Shown here piece by piece: positions 1 to 10,138 of a stretch of DNA of 64,000 bases. Within the stretch, counting starts at the first letter, position 1. Each line of letters begins with the position of its first letter. Under the pieces are notes generated by a model, which was not told the DNA's origin, did no database searches, and worked only from the letters and a program-made list of their open reading frames with translations. Position numbers and translations under genes: made by a program. The stretch lies in contig JAOSKE010000003.1 in assembly GCA_027493775.1 (NCBI GenBank), positions 682,845 through 746,844 on the forward strand, read 5' to 3'. The stretch is from Kiritimatiellia bacterium (GTDB taxonomy: Bacteria > Verrucomicrobiota > Kiritimatiellia > CAIVKH01).

Positions 1-1945
1 GGCGGCTCACGGAGTGCTTCTCCATGAATTCCGACATATCAATTCGCACCATCGCGCGCTCGTCATCGAATAGAAATTCCGCCAACGCGCGGGCGAGTTC
101 TGTTTTGCCGACACCGGTCGGGCCGAGGAAAATAAATGAACCCAGCGGGCGGTTCCGGGTCCTGCAGGCCTGAACGAGAGCGCCGGACGGCGCGTGAAAC
201 CGCCGAGACGGCTTCATCCTGCCCCACCACGCGCTCGCGCAGGCGCTCCTCCATGTTCACCAATTTTTGCCGCTCCGTCTCCAGCAGGCGGTTCACCGGA
301 ATACGGGTCCACGCGGAAACCACCGCCGCGATATCCTCCGGGTCCACCTCCTCCTTCAGCATCTTCGTATCGCGCTGCAAGTCCGCCAGTTTTGCCTGTG
401 CCTCCTTCATTTGCTTTTCGATATTCGGGATTTTGCCGTAGAGAATTTCCGCGGCCCGGCCGAGATCGTTCCCGCGCTTCGCCGCCTCCTCTTCGCTGCG
501 CAACAAATCCAACGACTGCGTGAGCGTACGGAGCTGGCCGATCAACTCCTTTTCCTGTTCCCAGTGCAGCATCATGCCTGCGCTGTTCTCCTGCAGTTGC
601 GCCCGCTCAGCATCCAACTTTTGCAGACGCTCGCGCGAGCCTTCGTCCTTTTCCTTGCGCAACGCCTCGCGCTCAATATCCATCTGCAAAATGCGGCGAC
701 GCACCTCGTCAATCTCCACCGGCATGCTGTCAATTTCCATCCGCAGCCGACTCGCCGCTTCATCCACCAGGTCAATCGCCTTGTCCGGAAGAAAACGATC
801 CGCGATGTAGCGGTGCGAAAGCGTCGCCGCCGCAACCAGTGCCGCGTCTTGAATTCTAACGCCATGATGCGCCTCATACCGCTCGCGCAGACCGCGCAGA
901 ATACCAATCGTGTCATCCACCGTCGGTTCATCCACCGTGATGGGTTGGAAGCGACGCTCCAGCGCTGGGTCTTTTTCGATGTACTTGCGGTATTCGTCCA
1001 GGGTCGTCGCGCCGACGCAGCGCAGTTCGCCGCGCGCCAGCGGCGGCTTGATCATATTGGACGCATCCACTGCGCCCTCCGCCTTGCCCGCGCCGACCAA
1101 CGTGTGCAGTTCGTCAATGAACAACACAATGCTGCCCGACGCATCGAGCACCTCCTTGATAAACGCCTTGAAGCGATCTTCGAATTCGCCGCGATATTTT
1201 GCGCCAGCCAACATCGCGCCGAGGTCCATCGAAATGATTCGCTTGTTTTTCAAGCTCTCCGGCACATCCCCCGCCACGATCCGTTGCGCCAGCCCCTCAG
1301 CAATGGCCGTCTTGCCCACACCCGGCTCGCCGATCAGCACCGGGTTGTTTTTTGTGCGTCGCGAGAGCACCTGCACCACGCGGCGGATCTCCTGGTCGCG
1401 GCCAATCACCGGATCCAATTTCCCCTGACGCGCGGCATCGGTCAGATCGCGCCCGTATTTTTGAGCGCTTCATATTTGTCTTCCGGATTCGCATCCGTCA
1501 CCCGCTGACTCCCGCGCACCGCCTGCAGCGCCTTCAACGCGGCATCGTGTGTGACGCCCGCTTCTCTTGCGATTCGCGCGAAGGCAGAATCCTTGCCATC
1601 CAACGCGGCGAGGAAAAGATGCTCCGTGCTCACGTAGTCATCCTTCATCTTCGCCGCGAGATTAAACGCCGCTTGAAGCATATCGCGAACACCGCGCGAC
1701 GGATAACGCTCCGCACTTCCTTCGACGCGCGGACGCTTCGCCAACTCGTCATTCAATTGCGCAATCAGCGCATCCGGCTTCGAACCCAGACGCTCCAAAA
1801 GCGGGCGCACCACCCCTTCGGGCTGTTCCAACAACGCAAGCGCAAGATGGTCAACGTCCACCTCCGCATGCTGCAAGCGATCCGCAATTCGCTGCGCGGT
1901 TTGAACCACTTCCTGCGATTTAATCGTAAGTTTATCTAGCTGCAT
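1..1945 (-). CDS. clpB: ClpB disaggregase, C terminus beyond window, two frameshifts
   Basis: AAA+ chaperone that, with DnaK, pulls polypeptides out of aggregates in the cytoplasm. The start ([12 protein letters not shown]) opens the double Clp-N repeat. After a shift comes nucleotide-binding domain 1, with Walker A GEPGVGKT and Walker [10 protein letters not shown], and then the coiled-coil middle domain. The frame breaks twice. One A is missing from an A-run (T-run at 1458-1462 on the plus strand), where restoring it gives [20 protein letters not shown]. One extra C at 155-156 breaks the second domain, where correction gives [19 protein letters not shown]. The rest of domain 2 lies beyond position 1. 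The conserved sequence on both sides of each break points to sequencing error, not a pseudogene. It stands alone, with a gap of about 550 bp upstream. Confidence 0.95.
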
Positions 1946-2493
1946 AACTGTCCCACTCCAAATTCACAAAAGCGCCACTTTGTCGCACTTCAAGCGCACG
2001 ACCACTTGCACAACATGTTGATTATCAAGATATTGTTTGGATCATCAATCATTTGGCATATAGATAAAGCACCAAGCGTGCCAAGACGGACGGGCATGAA
2101 GGGAGGGGTGAGGAAGGAAACCCGAGGCCCGAGGTTATTACGTACATGATTTCGCTTTGTGCGCTAAGGGGCGGGAGCGTTCCGGCGAAGCTAGTTAGAC
2201 GTAGCGAAAGGATACGTAGCGAAATTTAAGCGCACGGGCCAAAACTTCCAAGGGTTGGAAGTGCTTCTAAAAGAGAGTTCCAAGGGTTGGAAATGTTGGA
2301 CATGACCGGTGCTTTTTCAAAAGAGTAGGCCACCAACAATTCTTGCAGGGTTCCGCATGGAGGCGGGACGGCACCGCAATAATGATTGCGCACGTTTGCG
2401 AAGGGCAATTTTCAGAAGAGACCACGCTTCGCTGTAACGTGAACGTTCTTCTTCGCAGCACAAAGAAGAACCAACGCCCTGCGTAGGCACCAC
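1946..2493. other. Intergenic region between lpxD and clpB
   Basis: About 550 bp without a convincing gene. It holds the upstream region of clpB, an 11-bp direct repeat ACGTAGCGAAA at 2199-2209 and 2214-2224, and the first paired palindrome at 2246-2292. I see no CIRCE element (the usual heat-shock repressor site). Short open frames across the palindromes have no codon-use or homology support that I recognise. Confidence 0.6.
2246..2292. repeat. Paired palindrome TTCCAANNNTTGGAA, copy A
   Basis: Two 15-bp palindromes, TTCCAAGGGTTGGAA at 2246-2260 and again at 2278-2292, have starts exactly 32 bp apart. The first is preceded by AAAAC and extends to ACTTCCAA/TTGGAAGT. The same architecture recurs at 15498-15544 and 23939-23985. 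It lies downstream of lpxD and upstream of clpB. The function is unknown: the fixed three-helical-turn spacing suggests two dimeric protein sites on one DNA face, but a repeat family or an RNA signal is also possible. Confidence 0.85.
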
Positions 2494-3537
2494 TTAGGAT
2501 AGACGCGATTCCAAGGCTTCGATGCGTTTTTGGAGGTCCGCGACGCGGGCGCGGAGTTCGGGAAGGCGAGATACGGCGGCATAGCCGCGTGCGACATCTT
2601 TCTGGGGGCCGGCGGGAAAGCCGAGAACATACGCTCCGGGCGGGATGTCGTGCGTAACTCCACTCTGCGCACCAACAACGGCGCCCGCGCCAATCGTTAA
2701 ATGTCCCGCCACGCCTGCTTGTCCCGCAAGAATCACCTTCTCACCAACAGCGGTGCTGCCAGCAATGCCAACTTGCGAAACAATGACGGCGTAGTCTCCA
2801 ATGATCACGTTGTGCGCGATCTGAACGAGGTTATCAATCTTTACGCCCTTCCCGATTCGGGTCTTCCCAAACCGAGCGCGATCTATCGCAACGTTTGCGC
2901 CGATTTCCACATCGTCGCTGATCACAACAACTCCAATTTGTGGTAGCTTTGTGCGTACGCCCTGTTTGTCCACCTCGTACCCAAAGCCGTCACTTCCAAT
3001 CACCGTTCCGTTGTGAATCAAAACACGGTTGCCGATCACGCAGTATTCGCGCACCGAAACTTGCGGATACAACCGGCAGTCTTCGCCGATACGAACGCCG
3101 TGGCCGACGTAGCATTGTGCGCCAATCACCGAACGGGCGCCGATCTCAACCCCTTCTTCAATGACGGCAAGCGGGCCGACATGCACATCCGGGCCGATTT
3201 TTACCCCAGGCGCAACAACGGCAGTCGGATGAATGGACGGAGCGAAGACCGGCGACGGCCCCGCGAACCAGAGAGCAACCTGCGCAAACGCAGCTTCCGG
3301 TTTATCCACACGCAACAGCGGACACGGCACAGGCTGCGCCCAATCACGCGTAACGATCAGTGCAGATGCGCGAGTTTTCGCGGCATCCGCCGCATAGCGC
3401 GGCAACGAGACAAACGAAATTTCACCGGGTCCGGCATCGCGCACGCCGCCCACAGCGTGAATCACCGCATCGCCAGCGCCGTCCAAATCTGCAGACAGGC
3501 GCTTCGCGATATCGCCGACGGTGATGGCTGCGAGCAT
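2494..3537 (-). CDS. lpxD: UDP-3-O-(acyl)glucosamine N-acyltransferase
   Basis: Third enzyme of lipid A biosynthesis. It transfers an acyl chain from acyl carrier protein to the 2-amino group of UDP-3-O-acyl-glucosamine. The 347-residue length is normal for LpxD. An N-terminal uridine-binding domain is followed from about residue 105 by a left-handed beta-helix of hexapeptide repeats (IHPTAVVAPGVKIGPDVHVG and on). The IAHNVIIG segment carries the expected catalytic histidine. The C terminus is a short coiled helix. It lies 5 bp after ompH in the order bamA-ompH-lpxD, the common outer-membrane biogenesis arrangement. It shows that the cell makes lipid A and is diderm. Confidence 0.97.
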   Translation of the reverse strand: MLAAITVGDIAKRLSADLDGAGDAVIHAVGGVRDAGPGEISFVSLPRYAADAAKTRASALIVTRDWAQPVPCPLLRVDKPEAAFAQVALWFAGPSPVFAPSIHPTAVVAPGVKIGPDVHVGPLAVIEEGVEIGARSVIGAQCYVGHGVRIGEDCRLYPQVSVREYCVIGNRVLIHNGTVIGSDGFGYEVDKQGVRTKLPQIGVVVISDDVEIGANVAIDRARFGKTRIGKGVKIDNLVQIAHNVIIGDYAVIVSQVGIAGSTAVGEKVILAGQAGVAGHLTIGAGAVVGAQSGVTHDIPPGAYVLGFPAGPQKDVARGYAAVSRLPELRARVADLQKRIEALESRLS

Positions 3538-3542
3538 AAGGC

Positions 3543-4139
3543 CTATTTTTTTCCGCTGTTCAGCAAATCAAGCAAGGCAGAGGTAATGTCGCGCGTCTCG
3601 TCGAAGAAGAGAATGTTCGGCACGCCATTCATATTGTCGCCGGAGGCGTCGAGGACGGCGAGGAAGCCCTGGCTCTTGGCATAGTCGGCGAGCGTTTTCT
3701 TAATTTCCACGACAAGATTGTCGCGCACGCGCTTCATGGTGTCGGCGACCTGACGACGCTTCGTCTCCTCAAAGCGGCGAATCTTGCTTTCCATCTCGCG
3801 CAGCTCGACAAGCATTTCCTCGGCTTCCGCGCGGCGCGCATTGCGGGCGTCTTCATTCAATACGCGGTCTTCCGATTCCTCGCGGACTTTCTTGAATTTG
3901 TCTTGCAGCGCCTTGAACTCGTCCACCTGTTTCTGGAGTTCCTCTTTGAATTCCGCTTCCTGATCCTTGAGGTTGTCCTGCGCGAGCTTCGTCTTATAGA
4001 AGTCGTCGAACACCTTGTTCATATCCACGAACACGATCCGCTCCTTCTCGCCCTGCGCCTGCGCCAATGGCGCCGCGCCCAACCAGGCGGCGGCCAGCGC
4101 CGCAACCAAACTCATACGCCAATTCATCACGCGCTTCAT
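3543..4139 (-). CDS. OmpH/Skp-family periplasmic chaperone
   Basis: Holdase that carries unfolded outer-membrane proteins through the periplasm to the Bam complex. The 198 residues begin with a clear signal peptide (hydrophobic stretch to about residue 28, ending AQAQG). The mature chain is mostly charged coiled coil (KFKKVREESEDRVLNEDARN), with the VDMNKVFDDFYKTKLA opening typical of the family. The end resembles the Skp body (GFLAVLDASG). It sits between bamA (17 bp upstream) and lpxD (5 bp downstream), as in many Gram-negative genomes. ompH and skp are names for the same family, so I leave the symbol open. Confidence 0.92.
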   Translation of the reverse strand: MKRVMNWRMSLVAALAAAWLGAAPLAQAQGEKERIVFVDMNKVFDDFYKTKLAQDNLKDQEAEFKEELQKQVDEFKALQDKFKKVREESEDRVLNEDARNARRAEAEEMLVELREMESKIRRFEETKRRQVADTMKRVRDNLVVEIKKTLADYAKSQGFLAVLDASGDNMNGVPNILFFDETRDITSALLDLLNSGKK

Positions 4140-4156
4140 GTGTGCTCCTCGTACAA

Positions 4157-6508
4157 TTAGAACTGATACCCGATATTAAACTGAAAACGGCCGGCTTTGC
4201 GAGTGTCATCAGGGTCTTTTTCCAGCGGCCACGCATAATCCAAGCGAAGCGGAAAGCCGGGAATGTCTATCCGCACACCGATGCCCCAGTCTGAATTATA
4301 TGTTGAAAAATCCCAGTCGAACGACTTTTCATAGACATAGCCAATATCATAGAACGTTGCGAAGCGCAGGCGTTCAAAAATCGGCACGGTATATTCCGCT
4401 GTGGCATACCACGCCGTCTCGCCGCCGACCGGCTCCCGGTTCTCATCCTTTGGGCCGACTTTGCGGTATTTGAAGCCACGCAACGTGCTCGCGCCGCCCA
4501 TGAATAGGCGTTCGAAGATCGGCACTTCATCCATATCGCCGTGTGGCTCAACCACGGAAGTCCATGCGCGGAGGTTGAGGACGTGGTCGAACCAGACCGG
4601 GATGAAGGTGGAGTTCTGCGCCTCCAGGCTATACACATCCACATCGCCACCCAGCGGGCCGCCCGCCCACATGCCGCTGATACTGGAACGCGAACCGCGC
4701 GAGGCGATGAGACTGCTGTCGCGTGAATCGCGAACCACCGCGACATCCATCGCGCTCTTCATATAGCTGCCTTCCTGTTCGAGGAAAAACGGCGAGGCGT
4801 TGGTGTCCACATCGCGAATCTGAATCTGCTCAAGGTCATAGGAAATATTGAGCCGAGAGAAGGTGGTCAACGGCACACCGATGCCTATGTTTCCACCGAC
4901 ATTCCGCTGGTCATAGATGGAGCTGAAGTAGCTACGGTTGCGATAGAAGAGGTTCACATTCAGCGCCAGCCGGCTGATCCATGAGCCACGGTTCTGTGAA
5001 GGACAACTCGACATCATCACGCCGCGTGCCCACCGTACCGCGCAGGCGCAGCTTTTGTCCGCCACCAACTGGCGGCCAATTAAAAAGATCGAAGTTGCCC
5101 TGGGACAGCTCAACAAAGCCCATCAGCTTGTCTATGCTGGAAAAACCCGCGCCGACCAGAAATTGACCTGTGGGGCGTTCGGTCACTTCAATGCCGAGAT
5201 CAAACTCATCTCGTATCGGCGTATCTTCCGGCGTGACGGAAACAAAATCGAAATAGTTCAGGTTGCGCAGACGCGCCTCGCTCGTGCGCGCCTTGACCTG
5301 GTTGTAGGTGTCGCCGGGCAGCACGGAAACTTCGCGGCGAATCACTTTGTCCTTTGTGCGCGTGTTTCCGCGAATAAGCACATCGCGCACATGCGCAATG
5401 TCGCCCTCGTCGCCGACGGCGATGTTCAAATCCACCACCTGTTCGCCCGCGCGCGGCTCCACCACGGATTTCACGTTGCTCCGGATATATCCGCGGCTCC
5501 CGTAGAAATCGCGGACAGCCTGCTGTGCGCGCTCAACGGAGATCAGCGAAGCGAGATCGCCGGGACGACTCTTGATTTGATCCGCTATTTCCGACGCGGG
5601 AAATTCTTTCGGCCCAGTGACGTTGATCTGTCCGAAGTGGTACTGCGCGCCCTCGTTCACCGGAACGGTGACGTTGATGCGCCCCCTGCGCCCCGGCGTC
5701 ACCTGCGGCTCGCCGACCTTGGCATCCAAATAACCGCGATCCATCAGCAGGCGGCGAACAACTTCCGTGTCTCCGTCCAGCTCGTCCGGCTTGTACGTCC
5801 CGGCGCTCGACAGCCAGGACCACATATTCGCCTGGCGCTGTTTCATTACGCGGCGCATTTCGTGCGCGGTCACGGGGGGCGTTTGTAAAACCATGGGAAC
5901 ACGGAACGCATCGCGCGCTGAAATCTTCCGGGATCGGGGATGTCGCCGGGGAAGCGGATGTGCGTAATTTTCGCGCGCTTCCCTTCGTGTACTGTAATCA
6001 GCAGATCGGCTGTTCCATCTTTCTCATCCGTATTAATTTTCCACTTCAAATCCGCGTCCGGGAAATATTTCTTCGCGTAGTGCTCGCGCACCTTTACGGC
6101 CTTGAACGCAACTGCGGCGTTGTCCACCAAGTCGCCCGGCCCCAGTTCGAGCAGCTCCCGAACTTTTGCGTTGCCGATTTCGTCGGCGCCTTCGACACGA
6201 ATCATCCGGATGCGCGGTTTGCCGCGAACCACATAGGTCAGAATCACACCGCCCGGAGCATCCTCCAAATCCGTGGCCACATACGCAAAACGGCCCGACT
6301 GCTCCAGTGCGCGCACATCGCGGGCAAGTGCGCCGCGCGACAGCTCATCGCCGGGCTGGACGCTGGTAAAGGCGCGGACGGCGCTTTCGTCCACCAGTCC
6401 GCCACCGCGCCGCTCGACACGCACTTCCTGCACCGTGGCCGCCTGTGCAGCGAAGGAGAGACTGCAAAATGCAGTTAAAAGCGCGAATGCGAAATGGTGT
6501 CGGATCAC
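4157..6508 (-). CDS. bamA: Outer-membrane protein assembly factor BamA, two frameshifts
   Basis: Core barrel of the Bam machine, which inserts beta-barrel proteins into the outer membrane. A signal peptide (MIRHHFAFALLTAFCSL) precedes POTRA repeats (for example YLDAKVGEPQVTPGRRGRIN) and a 16-strand barrel ending in the terminal aromatic of GYQF, the usual barrel signal. The frame breaks at a G-run, 5874-5879, which appears one base short (KRPP then VTAHEMRR), and at about 4972, where one extra base separates FTEPWLMDQ from RLALNVNLFYRN. Both parts match the family, so indel error is the likely cause. Its start overlaps the dnaB stop by 4 bp, implying co-transcription with replication and ribosomal genes. 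Confidence 0.95.
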
Positions 6509-7938
6509 AACTCTCCTGAATCAGCGGCGCTGGCCTGAAAGTTTCCGGCCGCCTGATCTGTTTCGCGACGGTCACTGAACCGCGTTGTTTCGTCGTGGAA
6601 GTTCAAGCGGATAATTCCGGTTTCGCCATTACGATGCTTTGCAAGTTCCACGATGGCAAGCGACTTGTCGTTAAAATCGGGATCCTGCGGATATTTGCAC
6701 GGGCGGCGAAGCAGCATGACCAAGTCGGCGTCCTGCTCGATGGAACCCGAGTCGCGCAGGTCGGAAAGTTTCGGCACGGCATTTCGATCACGTGTTTCAG
6801 GCGCACGACTCAACTGACTGAGCACAACGACCGGCACGCGCAATTCCTTTGCCATACCCTTGAGCGAAGCGGAGATAGCGGCGGTTTCCAACTGACGTCC
6901 CTCGGTGGCGCGCTGTGCGCAGTGAAGCAACTGAAGGTAGTCAACGACGATCAACTGAATGTCGTACTGCTTCTTCAGCCGCCGCGCACGTGCGCGAAGC
7001 TCGACCACATCCAATCCGGCGGAGTCGTCTATAAATATCTTTGCTCGTTCCAAGTCCGCCGCCGCCTGAACAAGACGGCGGTGTTGATCGCCCGACAAGA
7101 ATCCCTTGCGCAGTCGGTTCGATCCAATTTCCGCGCATGAGCACAGCATGCGCCTCGCCAAGGCGTCGTTGGGCATTTCCAAGCTGAAAATAGCCACCGC
7201 CCGCTCCTGGTGATCGCTGACCCGGCCCGTCGCGACATACTCCGCAATATTCATCGCGAGCGATGTTTTTCCCATGGACGGGCGCGCGGCAATAATGACC
7301 ATATCCGCCGGCTGCAGGCCGCCGGTCAGCCGGTCAATGTCGGCAAATCCGGTCGGAACACCGGTGATACCGCTTTTGTTTTCAAAAACTTTTTCGATCT
7401 GAACCATCGTCGCTCTGACGATTTCAGACCAAGGCTTTATCGTGCGGCGTTGGTCGTGCGAGATGTCGAACAGGTACTGCTCCGCCCGGTCGAGAATCAT
7501 ATCTGCGGCATCGGAACCGAAATAACAGGACTCGGCGGCGTCGCGAGAGACTTCGATGATCCGGCGCAGAATGAATTTCTGGCGGACGATTTCAATATAG
7601 TATTCGAGCGCCGCAGAGGTCGGCGTCGCATCCATCACGTTTTCGAGATAGGCCATGCCGCCGATCGCCGCGATGGCGCCGGTCATGGTCATGTGTTCGC
7701 CGAGCGTGGTCAGATCCACGGGGCGGCCGCGATCGTGGAGATCCACGATCGCTTGAAAAATTTTCTGGTGGGCCGGAATGTAGAAGGATTCCGCGCGGAT
7801 CTGCTTTTCAATCGCAAGATCCACCGCGCGGGCGGCATCCAGCATCATTGAGCCGAGTATGCCGCGTTCCGCGTCCTCGCTGTGTGGCGGAACGCGGTCA
7901 GCCCGGCCTTGGAGTGCCGGCGCATCCGGCGCAGCCAT
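6505..7938 (-). CDS. dnaB: Replicative DNA helicase
   Basis: Hexameric 5'-3' helicase that unwinds DNA at the replication fork. The N-terminal helical domain (PPHSEDAERGILGSMM) is followed by the RecA-like motor with Walker A ARPSMGKTS and the DYLQLL and LSQLSR motifs. No intein interrupts the Walker region. I choose the start MAAPDAP at 7938 because GGAG lies 7 bases upstream and it leaves 4 bp after the rplI stop. A start at 7953 would overlap rplI. About 477 residues, normal for DnaB. The stop overlaps the bamA start by 4 bp. Confidence 0.96.
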   Translation of the reverse strand: MAAPDAPALQGRADRVPPHSEDAERGILGSMMLDAARAVDLAIEKQIRAESFYIPAHQKIFQAIVDLHDRGRPVDLTTLGEHMTMTGAIAAIGGMAYLENVMDATPTSAALEYYIEIVRQKFILRRIIEVSRDAAESCYFGSDAADMILDRAEQYLFDISHDQRRTIKPWSEIVRATMVQIEKVFENKSGITGVPTGFADIDRLTGGLQPADMVIIAARPSMGKTSLAMNIAEYVATGRVSDHQERAVAIFSLEMPNDALARRMLCSCAEIGSNRLRKGFLSGDQHRRLVQAAADLERAKIFIDDSAGLDVVELRARARRLKKQYDIQLIVVDYLQLLHCAQRATEGRQLETAAISASLKGMAKELRVPVVVLSQLSRAPETRDRNAVPKLSDLRDSGSIEQDADLVMLLRRPCKYPQDPDFNDKSLAIVELAKHRNGETGIIRLNFHDETTRFSDRRETDQAAGNFQASAADSGEL

Positions 7939-7942
7939 CGGC

Positions 7943-8392
7943 TTACTCCGCAACGACGTTGACTTTGAGATCAGCCTGCACGTTGGTCATCAAACGGACA
8001 ACCACCGTGGTTTCGCCCAGCTCTTTGAGCGGCGTGGGGAGAACAATCTTTTGCTTATCCACCACAAAGCCTTCGCGTTGAAGCGCAGCAGAAATGTCGT
8101 GCGTGGTGACGGAACCAAACATCCGTCCGTCCGCGCCCGCCTTGACCGGCATGTTCAACGTGAACGCCGCGAGTTTGGCTGCAACGGTTTCGGCGTCTGC
8201 GCGACGCTCCGTGCGCGCGGCCTCCGCTGCGGCACGGCGTTTTTCAACACGACGGCGGGTCGCTTCCGTGACCGGCGCGGCGATGTTGCGCGGCAACAAA
8301 TAGTTGCGGGCATATCCGTTGGAAACCTTGACGAGATCACCGGTGAGTCCGAGCCCGTCCACATCTTCCATCAAAATGACTTCTGTTGACAT
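7943..8392 (-). CDS. rplI: 50S ribosomal protein L9
   Basis: Large-subunit protein that binds 23S rRNA near the L1 stalk. The 149 residues show the standard two-lobe layout: an N-terminal RNA-binding lobe (MEDVDGLGLTGDLVKVSNGYARNYL), a long connecting helix rich in R, A and E, and a C-terminal lobe (RMFGSVTTHDISAAL). It lies in the conserved rpsF-ssb-rpsR-rplI-dnaB order on the minus strand, 18 bp after rpsR and 4 bp before dnaB. Confidence 0.98.
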   Translation of the reverse strand: MSTEVILMEDVDGLGLTGDLVKVSNGYARNYLLPRNIAAPVTEATRRRVEKRRAAAEAARTERRADAETVAAKLAAFTLNMPVKAGADGRMFGSVTTHDISAALQREGFVVDKQKIVLPTPLKELGETTVVVRLMTNVQADLKVNVVAE

Positions 8393-8410
8393 GATCGTTC
8401 CTCTGTTTGG

Positions 8411-8665
8411 CTAGGGCAGCAAGCCCATGACCCGCGCACGGCGGATGGCGGACTGAACCTGACGTTGCTGTTTCGCGCTGGTGCCCGTAATCCGGCGCGG
8501 CATGATTTTGCCGCTCTCGGTCATGAACTTGCGAAGCAGTTCGCTGTCCTTGTAATCAACGTGGGTCACCCCTTCGAGATATTTGGCGCCCTTCTTAAGC
8601 AACGGCTGCATGTCACTCAACTGCTCGCGGTTGCGTCTATCGTTTCGTTCTCTAGTCACTCGCAT
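8411..8665 (-). CDS. rpsR: 30S ribosomal protein S18
   Basis: Small-subunit protein that pairs with S6 on 16S rRNA. The 84 residues include the family signature [19 protein letters not shown] and the conserved [18 protein letters not shown] segment near the C terminus. The N terminus is basic and lacks zinc-binding cysteines. It is placed between ssb (27 bp upstream) and rplI, the usual order for this operon. Confidence 0.98.
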   Translation of the reverse strand: MRVTRERNDRRNREQLSDMQPLLKKGAKYLEGVTHVDYKDSELLRKFMTESGKIMPRRITGTSAKQQRQVQSAIRRARVMGLLP

Positions 8666-8692
8666 GGCAATGTCCTCTTTCTCCTGCTGCCT

Positions 8693-9160
8693 TTAAAATG
8701 GCAAATCCGAATCGTCGGGTTCCGTGGGTGTCGCATCGCGGGATGGTCTTGCAGCCGAACGCGAAGGCGGCGCGTCGTCCGGCGCGTCGCCATAATCGCC
8801 AGCCCCGGGGCGGCCGCCGCCGCCAGTGCCGCTGCGGGTGTCCAGAAACTGAACGCGCTCCGCAACCACGCTCAACTTGCTGCGCTTCTGGCCGTCCTTC
8901 TCCCATTCGTCCAACTTGAGACGACCTTCGACAAATAGTTGCGATCCCTTGCGGAGATATTCCGCGCAGTTTTCCGCAGTTCTTCCCCAGGCCGACACGT
9001 CCACAAAGCACGTCTCTTCGCGGTCTTCGCCATTGGCGGCCTTGAAGCGGCGGCTGATCGCCATCCGCATTTCCGTCACGGCCATCCCCGACGGGATGCT
9101 TCGCTTCTCGGGATCGCGCGTAAGGCGACCGATCAGCATAACCTTGTTCAGCGATGCCAT
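8693..9160 (-). CDS. ssb: Single-stranded DNA-binding protein
   Basis: Binds single-stranded DNA during replication and repair and recruits partners through its acidic tail. The OB fold starts at MASLNKVMLIGRLTRDPEKR and covers about 105 residues. A Gly/Pro/Ser-rich linker follows, and the protein ends EPDDSDLPF, the classic acidic tip. At 155 residues it is typical. It lies 2 bp after rpsF, so translation is likely coupled. Confidence 0.98.
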   Translation of the reverse strand: MASLNKVMLIGRLTRDPEKRSIPSGMAVTEMRMAISRRFKAANGEDREETCFVDVSAWGRTAENCAEYLRKGSQLFVEGRLKLDEWEKDGQKRSKLSVVAERVQFLDTRSGTGGGGRPGAGDYGDAPDDAPPSRSAARPSRDATPTEPDDSDLPF

Positions 9161-9162
9161 GA

Positions 9163-9474
9163 TTATTGCGCCGGCGCTGCGGCGACCTCCGGCGCGCGCA
9201 CGATTTGCGCACGGAAAATTTCCTCGTTCAGCTTAAAGCGGCCCTGCAACGCGGTGATCTTGTCGCCATCCAAGCGGAAGGTGACCACCATGTACTGGCC
9301 GCCCGTGTGCTTGTCCATCGGACGGGCAAAGCTGCGGCGGCCCAGGCGCGTTTTCGCCTCGACCGTTCCGCCGGATTTCTCGATCTCTGCCACGACCTTA
9401 TCCAAGGACGCATCGAGGGACTCCTCTTTCAAGGTGTCCGGAAAAATGATCATCGCTTCGTATTTGTTCATCAT
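9163..9474 (-). CDS. rpsF: 30S ribosomal protein S6
   Basis: Small-subunit protein that forms a dimer with S18 on the platform of the 30S subunit. The sequence MNKYEAMIIFPDTLKEESLD and the later LGRRSFARPMDKHTGGQY are family hallmarks. It has 103 residues, with an Ala/Pro-rich C-terminal tail (PEVAAAPAQ) longer than the E. coli core. It is the first gene of the rpsF-ssb-rpsR-rplI-dnaB run, 59 bp after pth. Confidence 0.98.
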   Translation of the reverse strand: MMNKYEAMIIFPDTLKEESLDASLDKVVAEIEKSGGTVEAKTRLGRRSFARPMDKHTGGQYMVVTFRLDGDKITALQGRFKLNEEIFRAQIVRAPEVAAAPAQ

Positions 9475-9533
9475 ACCTTCCTCTTCACTCTACCCCTGTT
9501 TCGCCCTTGCCCTCATTGAAGGCCCTGCGACTT

Positions 9534-10100
9534 CTATTTATTAAACTCCGACATCGCGCGGTCCCAACCATCTTCCAGCGCCGCAACCACCGCGTCGGCT
9601 GCGCGCACCATCATCTCCTTCACCAACGGCTGTTCATCCGGCGTGAACCGCCCGAGTACATGCTCGACCGTATCGCGCTGAGCGCTGTGCCCGATGCCGA
9701 TCCGCACGCGCGGAAATTCATCAGAGCCGAGGTGCTCAATCAACGATTTTAAACCGTTGTGCCCTCCCGAACTGCCCGCCTTGCGCAAACGCAGGCGACC
9801 GATCGGCAAGTCCAAATCATCTACAATAACAACCACATCGGTCGGCTTCACGCCCTTCTTTCGCACCAACGGGCCGACCGCCTCGCCGCTGCGATTCATA
9901 AACGTGCGCGCCTTCACAAGGAGCACTCGCTCATTCCCTAACGTACCTTCTGCGGTCTCTACGGGGAAGCGCCAACTGCGACGAAAATCCGCCCCAATCC
10001 GACGCGCCAATTCATCCACCACGTCAAATCCGACGTTGTGCCGCGTATGCGCGTAGGCCGCACCGGGATTGCCAAGTCCCACAATCAATTTCATGGACAT
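9534..10100 (-). CDS. pth: Peptidyl-tRNA hydrolase
   Basis: Releases tRNA from peptidyl-tRNAs dropped by ribosomes. The signature KLIVGLGNPGAAYAHTRHNVG includes the catalytic histidine of TRHN. The further blocks TFMNRSGEAV and DDLDLPIGRLRLRKAGSSGG contain the substrate-contact Asn and Asp. At 188 residues it is normal. Two ATG codons, at 10100 and 10094, are both possible starts; the second gives the usual MKLIVGL. It follows rplY by 38 bp, and this rplY-pth neighbourhood is common. Confidence 0.97.
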   Translation of the reverse strand: MSMKLIVGLGNPGAAYAHTRHNVGFDVVDELARRIGADFRRSWRFPVETAEGTLGNERVLLVKARTFMNRSGEAVGPLVRKKGVKPTDVVVIVDDLDLPIGRLRLRKAGSSGGHNGLKSLIEHLGSDEFPRVRIGIGHSAQRDTVEHVLGRFTPDEQPLVKEMMVRAADAVVAALEDGWDRAMSEFNK

Positions 10101-10138
10101 GGCCGGACGCCGAGGTCAAATCCCCGTCCCGTCCGCTC

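Noticed and set aside
1..6508. clpB and bamA as true pseudogenes
   Set aside because: Each break is a single-base indel, three of the four in short same-base runs, with conserved protein sequence continuing on both sides. Both genes are core functions, so sequencing error is more likely.
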